Positions 1 through 6,710 of a stretch of DNA of 51,691 bases are shown in pieces (position 1 is the first letter of the stretch; the number at the start of each line of letters is the position of its first letter). A model generated the notes under the pieces. The model saw only the letters and a list, made by a program, of their open reading frames with translations. It was not told the origin of the DNA and searched no databases. The stretch is taken from the NCBI GenBank assembly GCA_018368345.1, contig JAGZEK010000015.1, positions 1 to 51,691 of the forward strand, in the 5' to 3' direction. The translations under genes were made by a program, and so were the position numbers. The stretch is from Collinsella sp. Its GTDB lineage: Bacteria > Actinomycetota > Coriobacteriia > Coriobacteriales > Coriobacteriaceae.

Positions 1-34
1 GGGCCGGCCGATCCGGCCCTCAGGGTATCGGGTT

Positions 35-70
35 CCCATATTCATCCGTACATGTACGGATGAATATGGG
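35..70. repeat. Perfect 36-bp palindrome upstream of nhaA
   Basis: The two 18-base halves are exact reverse complements, centred on CATG, with arms beginning CCCATATTCATCCGTA. It could be a dimeric-regulator operator, a cruciform, or a hairpin in RNA read from either side. A partial half-site (CGGATGAA) follows at about 78-85. Bases 1-19 hold another small GC-rich dyad (GGGCCGG/CCGGCCC) that may be the end of an upstream terminator. No gene is visible in 1-256. Confidence 0.7.
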
Positions 71-190
71 AGGTGTTCGGATGAAGTTGATATTCAAGGA
101 ATAATGTTCAACCTGTGGTTCCGCTTTTCGGCCACGCCTGCGTGCCTGTCGTGCAGGGTAGGCTAGATGCAAGCGTAATACGTTAGAGCG

Positions 191-250
191 CGGCACCGCC
201 ACTTGGGCGGGCCGTGCTTTTTTAAGACGGGAGCTTTCCCGTGAAAGGAG
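191..250 (+). promoter_or_regulatory. Structured nhaA leader with terminator-like hairpin and pre-RBS hairpin
   Basis: An imperfect GC-rich hairpin (about 193-217, GCAC...GTGC outer and CGCC...GGCG inner pairs) is followed by six T (218-223), like an intrinsic terminator. A second tight hairpin, ACGGGA-GCTT-TCCCGT (227-242), abuts the ribosome binding site AAAGGAG (244-250). The T run lies only 33 bases before the nhaA start, so it cannot simply end an upstream gene if the nhaA promoter is upstream of it. Attenuation is an inference. Confidence 0.4.
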
Positions 251-256
251 CCGCCC

Positions 257-1615
257 ATGGCAGCACCCGAGCAGCTGTTTAACGTTCGTGAGCGCAAGCG
301 TTTTGAGCGCCATGACATTTGGGAGCGCATCACCGAGAACGGCACGATTTCCGCCGCCGTCATGGTCTTCGCCGCCATCGCCGCCGTCATTTGCGCCAAC
401 ACCGATGCCTACGAGGCCATCCATCACTTTTTGGAGACCCCGCTGTATGTGGGTCTGGGCAACCTTACGGCCGGTCTCACCGTTGAGCTTTTCGTCAACG
501 ACTTCCTCATGGCGATTTTCTTTTTGCTGGTGGGCATTGAGCTCAAATATGAAATGACGGTCGGCGAGCTCAAAAACCCGCGCCAGGCTATGCTTCCCAT
601 GCTGGCGGCCGTGGGCGGCGTCGTCGTTCCCGCCTGCATCTATCTGATCTTTAACCATGCCGGCGCGCACAACGGCTGGGCCATTCCCATGGCAACCGAT
701 ATTGCCTTTGCGCTGGGCGTGCTGTCGCTTTTGGGCAATCGCGTGCCCAACGGCGTGCGTGTGTTCTTCTCGACGCTCGCCATCGCCGACGACCTCATCT
801 CCATCGCCGCCATCGCCATCTTCTACGGTCAGAGCCCCAATCCGTTTTGGTTGGGCGCCGCCGCGCTTGTGACCTGCGCGCTCGTGTGGCTCAACAGGAC
901 GCAGCATTACCGCCTTGCCCCGTACTCGGTGCTGGGCCTGCTGCTGTGGTTCTGCATGTTCAAGAGCGGCGTGCACGCTACGCTTGCCGGCGTCATCCTG
1001 GCCTTCACCATCCCGGCCAAGTGCGGCGTCAAGCTCGATAGCCTCACCGATTGGTTGGGCGAGTGCCTGCCGCTGCTCGATGACCGCTACGACGACGAGG
1101 CACACATCCTGGGCCAGCATGACTTTACCGTCTCGACCACCAAGGTCGAGCGCGTCATGCACCGCGTGACCCCGCCGCTCATCCGCATGGAGCGTCTGAT
1201 CTCCACACCGGTCAACTTTGTGATCCTGCCGATCTTTGCGTTCGTCAACGCACAGGTTCGCCTAGTGGGCGTGGACATGAGCACACTGCTCACCGACCCG
1301 GTGACGCTCGGCGTGTACTTTGGCATGCTGTTGGGCAAGCCGATCGGCATCTTTGGCATGACGTTCGCCCTGGTTAAGTTTAGGGTCTGCGAGCTGCCGC
1401 GCAATGTCAACTGGCACATGATTGCCGGTGTGGGCATTCTGGGCGGCATCGGCTTTACCATGTCGATTCTCATCAGCGGCCTCGCCTTCCCGACGGCCCA
1501 GTTTGAGGTTCTGGCTGCCAAGGCCGCTATTCTCGCCGGCTCTGTCACCGCGGCCGTACTTGGCATGATCTACATGAGTGTGATCTGCAAGCACCCCGCG
1601 CCCAAGAACGAGTAG
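257..1615 (+). CDS. nhaA: Na+/H+ antiporter NhaA
   Basis: A 452-residue polytopic membrane protein that exchanges external protons for internal sodium, supporting pH and salt homeostasis. The NhaA signature is clear: the transport-site aspartate pair D178-D179 lies in a motif reading IADDLISIAAIAIFY, and helices with G-rich motifs such as GFTMSILISGLAF follow near the C-terminus. It is longer than the roughly 390 residues of the E. coli protein. The extra length is a charged insertion around residues 270-310 (LDDRYDDEAHILGQHD). The ATG has an AAAGGAG ribosome binding site 6 bases upstream. It stands alone, behind a structured leader with a terminator-like hairpin. Confidence 0.95.
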   Translation: MAAPEQLFNVRERKRFERHDIWERITENGTISAAVMVFAAIAAVICANTDAYEAIHHFLETPLYVGLGNLTAGLTVELFVNDFLMAIFFLLVGIELKYEMTVGELKNPRQAMLPMLAAVGGVVVPACIYLIFNHAGAHNGWAIPMATDIAFALGVLSLLGNRVPNGVRVFFSTLAIADDLISIAAIAIFYGQSPNPFWLGAAALVTCALVWLNRTQHYRLAPYSVLGLLLWFCMFKSGVHATLAGVILAFTIPAKCGVKLDSLTDWLGECLPLLDDRYDDEAHILGQHDFTVSTTKVERVMHRVTPPLIRMERLISTPVNFVILPIFAFVNAQVRLVGVDMSTLLTDPVTLGVYFGMLLGKPIGIFGMTFALVKFRVCELPRNVNWHMIAGVGILGGIGFTMSILISGLAFPTAQFEVLAAKAAILAGSVTAAVLGMIYMSVICKHPAPKNE

Positions 1616-1698
1616 GCGCGTAGAAACAGACGCCAGAGCCTGCTCGAGCGCGTGTAAAACGCGGTTTTGAGTGGTACTTGCCACCTGCCGGACAACCC

Positions 1699-1930
1699 AG
1701 TGGCCAAAAAACGCCGTTTGTGAGTACTGTCACAAACGGCGTTTCATTTTAGGCGCGAAAAATAATGTACAAATCTATTCTGTCTGTGCATTAACGATTG
1801 CGTGGCTGGACGAAAAATGCCGATGCATCCTTCCAAAACCGGACACAAAAGGCCAAGACTGGCCTTTTTAATTCAAAATCGCTGTTACTAAAAAAGTAAC
1901 AGTACTCATATTTGCTATTTTTTGACCACA
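1699..1930. mobile_element. MITE-like element, copy 1 (inverted terminal repeats)
   Basis: A left end at 1699-1733 (GTGGCCAAAAAACG... GAGTACTGTCAC) and a right end at 1882-1930 in opposite orientation (CTGTTACT... AGTACTCATATTTGC... TTGACCACA) enclose about 150 bases without a gene. The same ends occur, better conserved, at 16230-16446. The left end is embedded in a long hairpin (1709-1744), and the right end carries an internal CTGTTACT/AGTAACAG hairpin. No transposase is present, so a non-autonomous element is the best explanation. This also accounts for the gene-free gap 1616-1947. Confidence 0.55.
1709..1744 (+). terminator. Strong hairpin downstream of nhaA
   Basis: A perfect 15-bp stem (AAACGCCGTTTGTGA and its complement) has a six-base GTACTG loop and is A-flanked on the left, with T-rich sequence (TTTCATTTT) on the right. 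It could terminate nhaA transcription. It overlaps the left end of the MITE-like element. Confidence 0.55.
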
Positions 1931-1947
1931 GGCCCCAATGACTAGGT

Positions 1948-2202
1948 TTATTCCACGGTGCCGTAGATGGCGCCCCAGCCGTGGGCGGCCAAGGCGGAGT
2001 TGAGCTGGTCGCAAAGTGACTGGCGGTCGTAATAGCCGGGCGGTAGCAGGTTGACGATTTCCATGAGATCGGGCGCGAGGTCCAAGATCTCGGCCTGCAC
2101 GATGAGATCCAGGCGGTCGATGGTGTGGCGGTCGTAAAACAGTCCGTCGACCAGGCGCTGCAGGTCGCCGAATTCCTCGGCCTGGAACGATCCGTACTCC
2201 AT
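1948..2202 (-). CDS. Small acidic conserved hypothetical protein
   Basis: An 84-residue protein rich in Asp, Glu and Leu (EEFGDLQRLVDGLFYDRH), with no signal peptide or membrane segment. I do not recognise the family. A good ribosome binding site (AAGGAGG) sits 5 bases before the ATG on the minus strand, which supports it as a real gene. It is divergent from the aminotransferase gene at 2352, and the roughly 150 bases between them must hold both promoters. The stop codon lies just inside a short sequence (CCCCAATGACTAGG, 1933-1946) that recurs in the repeat array near 37320. The longer overlapping reading frame at 1868-2224 lacks a comparable ribosome binding site. Confidence 0.65.
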   Translation of the reverse strand: MEYGSFQAEEFGDLQRLVDGLFYDRHTIDRLDLIVQAEILDLAPDLMEIVNLLPPGYYDRQSLCDQLNSALAAHGWGAIYGTVE

Positions 2203-2351
2203 AGTGCCTCCTTGGGCGCTTCACGCCGGCATGCGCGGCGATTCGTAATTTATTGCGATGGACTTAATCTATCACGGCTTCATAACGTTGTGACGGTGGC
2301 GGTCTATACTTAGAAGAATTGCAACGTACCGCTTCGTGAAAGGTCGCACCC

Positions 2352-3656
2352 ATGCAGACGATCTACCAGAAGATGGAAACCACCGAACTCGATGCCGCCA
2401 TCGAGGCGCTCAAAGCCGAGGTCGCCGAGGTCAAGGCCAAGGGCCTGGCGCTCGACATGGCCCGCGGCAAGCCGTCGCCCTCCCAGGTGGACATCTCTCG
2501 ACCCATGCTCGATATCCTCAATGCCGATGCCGACCTGCACGACGGCAACGTCGACTGTTCCAACTACGGCTGCTTTGAGGGCATTCCCTCGGCACGCAAG
2601 CTGGCGGGGGAGTTCCTGGGCTGCCCCGCCGAGCAGACGCTCGTGCTGGGTTCGTCGAGCCTGCTGATCGAGCACGACATCGCCGGTATGTTCTGGCGCT
2701 GCGGCTCGTGCGGCAGCGAGCCCTGGGATGCCTACGAGGCTGCCCACGACGGCAAGAAGGTCAAGTTCCTGTGCCCTGTTCCCGGCTACGACCGCCACTT
2801 TGGCATCACCGCCGATCTGGGTATCGAGAACGTCCCCGTCGCGATGACCGACAACGGCCCCGACATGGACGAGGTCGAGCGCCTCGTCGCCGCCGACGAT
2901 TCCATCAAGGGCATCTGGTGCGTGCCCAAGTATTCCAACCCCACGGGCATCACCTTTAGCGAGGACACTGTGCGCCGCCTGGTTGAGATGCCCACGGCCG
3001 CACCCGATTTCCGCATCTTCTGGGACAACGCCTACTGCGTGCACGACCTGTACGACGAGACCGACGAGCTCGCAAACATCTTTGACCTCGCTCGCGCGGC
3101 GGGCACCGAGGACCGCGTGGTGGCATTTGCCTCGACGTCCAAGATCACCTTCCCGGGCGCCGGTATCGGCTTTATCGGTGCGAGCCCCGCGGTCATCGCC
3201 GAGTTTTCCAAGCGCCTGAAGGCCGGCCTCATCAGCGCCGACAAGCTCAACCAGCTGCGTCACGTGCGTTTCCTTCCCACCATCGAGGCGGTCAAGGAGC
3301 ACATGAAAAAGCATGCCGAGTTTCTGCGCCCGCGCTTTGAGGCCGTTGAGCGCAAGCTCACCGAGGGCCTGGGCGAGACGGGCTGCGCCACCTGGACGCA
3401 CCCCCGCGGCGGCTACTTTGTAAGCTTCGATGGTCCCGAGGGTTCAGCCCAGAAGGTCGCCGCGCTCTGCGCCGACCTGGGCGTCAAGCTCACGCCGGCT
3501 GGTGCCACCTGGCCTTATGGCAAGGACCCGCGCGACACCAACATCCGCATCGCGCCGAGCTATCCCACGGTCGAGGACCTGGAGGCCGCGCTCGATGTGC
3601 TGGTGCTGGCCGTCAAGCTTGTCGCTGCCGAGCTTGCGCGTGCCGAGCGCGCCTAA
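2352..3656 (+). CDS. PLP-dependent aspartate aminotransferase, subgroup Ic type
   Basis: A 434-residue fold-type I aminotransferase that would interconvert aspartate and 2-oxoglutarate with oxaloacetate and glutamate in the cytosol. The cofactor-site landmarks are visible: the NPTG motif in KYSNPTGITF (about residues 197-206), FWDNAYCVHD (about 224-233), and the Schiff-base lysine in ASTSKITFPGAG (about 258-269). The internal PVPGYDRHFG and LGSSSLLIEHD motifs match the Ic subgroup (PF12897) rather than classical AspC. The ATG has a GAAAGG ribosome binding site 8 bases upstream, and a TATACT -10-like hexamer lies at 2305-2310. The exact amino-acid substrate is inferred from the family. Confidence 0.85.
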   Translation: MQTIYQKMETTELDAAIEALKAEVAEVKAKGLALDMARGKPSPSQVDISRPMLDILNADADLHDGNVDCSNYGCFEGIPSARKLAGEFLGCPAEQTLVLGSSSLLIEHDIAGMFWRCGSCGSEPWDAYEAAHDGKKVKFLCPVPGYDRHFGITADLGIENVPVAMTDNGPDMDEVERLVAADDSIKGIWCVPKYSNPTGITFSEDTVRRLVEMPTAAPDFRIFWDNAYCVHDLYDETDELANIFDLARAAGTEDRVVAFASTSKITFPGAGIGFIGASPAVIAEFSKRLKAGLISADKLNQLRHVRFLPTIEAVKEHMKKHAEFLRPRFEAVERKLTEGLGETGCATWTHPRGGYFVSFDGPEGSAQKVAALCADLGVKLTPAGATWPYGKDPRDTNIRIAPSYPTVEDLEAALDVLVLAVKLVAAELARAERA

Positions 3657-3707
3657 CGCGCGGCTTCCCGTACTATCCGCACTTTCGATACGTAAAGGAG
3701 CGTATAC

Positions 3708-4022
3708 ATGGATTTGGGTATTACCACCAACCCCACGCCGGAGATCTACACCATTAAGGTAACCGGCGAGATCGATATCTCTAACGCCGATAGCCTGCGC
3801 AATGCTATCGACCTGGCGCTCGAGCAGCCCACTGAGGCCGTTGAGCTCGATTTTGCCCAGGTGAGCTACATCGATTCGACGGGCATTGGCGTGCTCGTGG
3901 GCGCCGCGCACCACGCGGTCGACCACGGTAAGCGCTTTAGCTGCACTAATGTGCAGCCCCAGGTGATGCGCGTGGTTCAGCTGCTGGGCGTCGACCAGGA
4001 GATTTCGATCACGGCGGCATAA
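3708..4022 (+). CDS. STAS-domain anti-sigma factor antagonist
   Basis: A 104-residue single-domain STAS protein of the SpoIIAA/RsbV type. Such proteins bind an anti-sigma kinase and release a sigma factor, with the switch set by phosphorylation of a conserved serine. That site is present in the YIDSTGIGVLVG motif (Ser57). No kinase or sigma factor gene is adjacent, so the partner is unknown. It sits 51 bases after the aminotransferase and has its own AAAGGAG ribosome binding site 7 to 8 bases before the ATG. Two small hairpins follow the stop (GCCCC-CAAA-GGGGC and ATGCC-GTTT-GGCAT, about 4027-4055) and may terminate transcription. Confidence 0.9.
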   Translation: MDLGITTNPTPEIYTIKVTGEIDISNADSLRNAIDLALEQPTEAVELDFAQVSYIDSTGIGVLVGAAHHAVDHGKRFSCTNVQPQVMRVVQLLGVDQEISITAA

Positions 4023-4094
4023 TCTTTGCCCCCAAAGGGGCATGCCGTTTGGCATATGTTTGTGATGCGCTCGGACGTTTTGGCGTCCGGGCGC

Positions 4095-4100
4095 TATACT
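4095..4100 (+). promoter_or_regulatory. Probable -10 box for tatA-tatC
   Basis: TATACT lies 76 bases before the chosen tatA start. A weak -35 candidate (TCGGAC, 4071-4076) is 18 bases upstream. This is a sequence match only. Confidence 0.35.
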
Positions 4101-4175
4101 TGACCGAATGAATAGACGAGTTCCGGCCGAATGGCGCGGTGCGGGCTCGACTCACATCGAGCCTTGGAGGTATGT

Positions 4176-4763
4176 GTGTTTGGTATTGGAGAGGGTGAGC
4201 TCGCGATCATCGTGGTCTTCGGCTTTTTGCTGTTTGGCCCGGATAAGCTCCCACAGATGGGCCGCACGATCGGCCGTGCCATCCGTCAGTTCCGCGAGAC
4301 GCAGGAAAAGATGACGGCCGTTGTTCAGTCCGAGATAATCGATCCGGTGAGCGAGGCCGCGTCGGCCCCGGTCAAGCCCAAGAAGGCTGCCGTCGATGAC
4401 GATTCCGATGCAGACGACGATGCCGTCGAGACGGCTGCGCCCGCAAAGAAGAAGACCTTTGCCGAGCGCCGTGCCCGCCTTGCCGCCGAGAAGGCCGCGA
4501 GCGAGGCTGCCGCCGAGGGCGAGGGTGCTGCTGAGGAGTCCGAGGCCGAGAGCGCCGAGCCTGCCGCTGCCGCCGAGCCTGTCGTCGAGCCCGAGCCTGC
4601 TGCAGAGCCGGAGTCCGAGCCCGAGCCGGCAGAGCCCACGACGGCTGACCTCTACGCCCGTCGTCCCCGCAAGCGCAAGGCCGTCGTCGACCAGCTCGCT
4701 CGCGAGCTCGAGGCCGAGGACGACGCTGCTGCCGCCGATGCCCCGAAGGGAGGCGATGAGTAA
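4176..4763 (+). CDS. tatA: Twin-arginine translocase subunit TatA/TatB
   Basis: A 195-residue Tat pore or adaptor subunit for export of folded proteins. The start is a GTG at 4176, giving MFGIGEGELAII as expected for the family, with GGAGGT just upstream; an in-frame ATG at 4131 would add 15 atypical residues. A short N-terminal membrane helix (about 6-22) is followed by the hinge FGPDKLPQMGR and an amphipathic helix. A long tail rich in Ala, Glu and Pro (about residues 65-180) ends in a basic patch. The one-base overlap with tatC (TAATG) indicates translational coupling. Whether it behaves as TatA or TatB cannot be decided from sequence alone. Confidence 0.88.
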   Translation: MFGIGEGELAIIVVFGFLLFGPDKLPQMGRTIGRAIRQFRETQEKMTAVVQSEIIDPVSEAASAPVKPKKAAVDDDSDADDDAVETAAPAKKKTFAERRARLAAEKAASEAAAEGEGAAEESEAESAEPAAAAEPVVEPEPAAEPESEPEPAEPTTADLYARRPRKRKAVVDQLARELEAEDDAAAADAPKGGDE

Positions 4764-5554
4764 TGCCTATCGGACCTGCGCGCATGCCGCTCTTCGATCA
4801 CTTGGGAGAGCTCCGTCGCCGCCTGACTATCGTGGTCGTGTCGGTGTTTGCCGCCGCCATCGTGCTGTATTTCGCCACGCCCGTGGTGCTCGACATCTTG
4901 GAAGACCCCATCCGCTCCTTTGTGCCGGACGGTAAGTTCTACATCACTACTACGCTCGGCGGCTTTGGCTTGCGCTTCTCGCTGGCCATCAAGATGGCCG
5001 TGGTCATGTGCACGCCCATGATCATCTGGCAGATTCTGGCATTTTTCCTGCCGGCACTGCGTCCCAACGAGCGCAAATGGGTCGTGCCCACGGTGCTCGC
5101 CTCGACGGTGCTGTTCTTCCTGGGCGCTATCTTCTGCTACTTCATCATCATCCCGGCAGGCTTTGAGTGGCTCATCGGCGAGACCTCTGCCGTCGCAACC
5201 GCGCTGCCCGACCTGGAGAACTACGTCAACATGGAGCTGCTCTTTATGATCGGCTTTGGTGTGGCGTTTGAGCTGCCGCTCATCATCTTCTACCTGTCCG
5301 TCTTCCACATCGTGTCCTACGCGGCCTTCCGCGGCGCCTGGCGCTACGTGTACGTGGGCCTGCTTGTGGGCTCGGCTGTGATTACGCCCGACGGCTCGCC
5401 CGTTACGCTGGGCCTCATGTATGGTGCCCTGCTCTCGCTCTACGAGATTTCGCTCGCCATTGCCCGCGTGGTCATTACCGCGCGCGAGGGCAAGGAGGGC
5501 TTGTTTGTGAGCCGTCTGGACCTGTTCTCGGACGATGAGGACGACGAGGAGTAA
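4763..5554 (+). CDS. tatC: Twin-arginine translocase subunit TatC
   Basis: A 263-residue membrane protein with about six helices, which recognises twin-arginine signal peptides and nucleates the Tat complex. The N-terminal HLGELRRRL motif (about 13-21) and the following helix are diagnostic of TatC. The RPNERKW segment and the motif around VITPDGSPVTLG are also as expected. The acidic C-terminus (SDDEDDEE) is cytoplasmic. It follows tatA with a one-base overlap and precedes hypA by six bases. Confidence 0.95.
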   Translation: MPIGPARMPLFDHLGELRRRLTIVVVSVFAAAIVLYFATPVVLDILEDPIRSFVPDGKFYITTTLGGFGLRFSLAIKMAVVMCTPMIIWQILAFFLPALRPNERKWVVPTVLASTVLFFLGAIFCYFIIIPAGFEWLIGETSAVATALPDLENYVNMELLFMIGFGVAFELPLIIFYLSVFHIVSYAAFRGAWRYVYVGLLVGSAVITPDGSPVTLGLMYGALLSLYEISLAIARVVITAREGKEGLFVSRLDLFSDDEDDEE

Positions 5555-5560
5555 ATCGGT

Positions 5561-5917
5561 ATGCACGAGGTTGGCATTGTCAACGGCATACTCGATACAG
5601 TGATTCGCGCGGCGCGTGGGGCGGGGGCCTCGCGCGCCGTTTTGGTAACGCTGCGTATCGGGGATATGACCGAAGTTGTGCGCGAGGCGCTCGACTTTGC
5701 GTGGGAGACATTTCGCGATGAGGACCCGCTCACGCGAGGCTGCGAGCTTGCCGTGGAGGAAGTCCATCCACAAAGCGAGTGTCTGGACTGCGGGGAGGTC
5801 TTTGAGCACGATCGCTTCCATTGCCGCTGTCCCCAATGTGGCGGCGCCAACGTGCGTCTGCTGCACGGCCGCGAGCTCGACATCGCAAGTATCGAAATCG
5901 AAACCCCCGACGATTAG
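5561..5917 (+). CDS. hypA: Nickel metallochaperone HypA
   Basis: A 118-residue HypA-family protein that delivers nickel to [NiFe]-hydrogenase, or to urease in some bacteria. The nickel-binding N-terminal MHE motif is intact. The zinc site is formed by C74-x-x-C77 and C90-x-x-C93, within ECLDCGEVF and CRCPQCGG. It lies six bases after tatC and 55 bases before hypB. Adjacency to the Tat genes is sensible because periplasmic hydrogenases are Tat substrates. However, no hydrogenase, urease or other hyp gene is in this window, so the client enzyme is unknown. Confidence 0.93.
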   Translation: MHEVGIVNGILDTVIRAARGAGASRAVLVTLRIGDMTEVVREALDFAWETFRDEDPLTRGCELAVEEVHPQSECLDCGEVFEHDRFHCRCPQCGGANVRLLHGRELDIASIEIETPDD

Positions 5918-5972
5918 CCCGCTAGCCATCTGGTGATGGGGTATAAAGGGGCCAAAGTAAGGAGTGCCGAGT

Positions 5973-6656
5973 ATGGCTGAGAAAACGATTGATATCGCGT
6001 CGCCGATTCTGTCGCGCAACGAGCGCCTGGCAGATCAGCTGCGACAGCGATTTAAAGAGACAAACACCTATGTGATCAATGTGCTGTCGAGCCCCGGTTC
6101 GGGCAAGACCACCACGATCCTGGGCACCAACGAGCGCCTGCGCGACAAGGCTGGCCTGCGCTGCGCCGTTATCGAGGGCGATATTGCCTCGGATGTCGAC
6201 GCCATCACCATGAAGGAAGCCGGCATGCCCGCCATCCAGATCAACACGGGTGGCCTGTGCCACCTCGAGGGCAACATGATCATGGAGGCCGTTGACGCGT
6301 TCGACCAGGCGGTGGGTCTTCAAAATATCGACGTCATCTTTATCGAAAACGTGGGCAACCTGGTCTGCCCGGTCGACTTTGACCTGGGCGAGAACCTGTC
6401 CATCATGATTCTCTCGGTGCCCGAGGGCGACGACAAGCCCATCAAGTACCCGGGCATCTTCCAGCACGCCGGCGCGCAGCTGCTCAATAAGGTCGACGTG
6501 GCCCCGGCTTTCGATTTTGACATGGATAGGTATACTAGGACACTCGATGACCTCAATCCGCAGGCGCCGCGGTTTGCCGTGAGCGCGCGCAAGGGCGAGG
6601 GCATGGATGCCTGGTGCGATTGGCTCATCGGGCAGATCGAGCAAGCAAGGGCGTAA
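5973..6656 (+). CDS. hypB: Hydrogenase nickel incorporation GTPase HypB
   Basis: A 227-residue SIMIBI-class GTPase that works with HypA to insert nickel into hydrogenase. The P-loop is SSPGSGKTT (about 39-47). The EGDIASDVD motif and the metal-binding segment around GGLCHLEG (C and H of the interdomain nickel/zinc site) follow. The C-terminal NKVD guanine-specificity motif is present. It lacks the N-terminal CxxCGC or His-rich extension seen in some HypB proteins, so it is a minimal form. The ATG at 5973 is preferred over an in-frame GTG at 5964 because TAAGGAG is 8 bases before the ATG. Confidence 0.93.
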   Translation: MAEKTIDIASPILSRNERLADQLRQRFKETNTYVINVLSSPGSGKTTTILGTNERLRDKAGLRCAVIEGDIASDVDAITMKEAGMPAIQINTGGLCHLEGNMIMEAVDAFDQAVGLQNIDVIFIENVGNLVCPVDFDLGENLSIMILSVPEGDDKPIKYPGIFQHAGAQLLNKVDVAPAFDFDMDRYTRTLDDLNPQAPRFAVSARKGEGMDAWCDWLIGQIEQARA

Positions 6657-6710
6657 ATCGGCCGCCATACGGGCGGGCGTAGCCGCAGAGACACGAGATA
6701 GGAGCCTCTT

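Noticed and set aside
20..1162. 380-codon minus-strand frame opposite nhaA
   Set aside because: Shadow of nhaA; it also runs through the palindromic upstream region.
1868..2224. 118-codon minus-strand frame overlapping the small protein at 1948-2202
   Set aside because: No ribosome binding site and Arg/Pro-rich composition; the 84-residue frame has a strong ribosome binding site.
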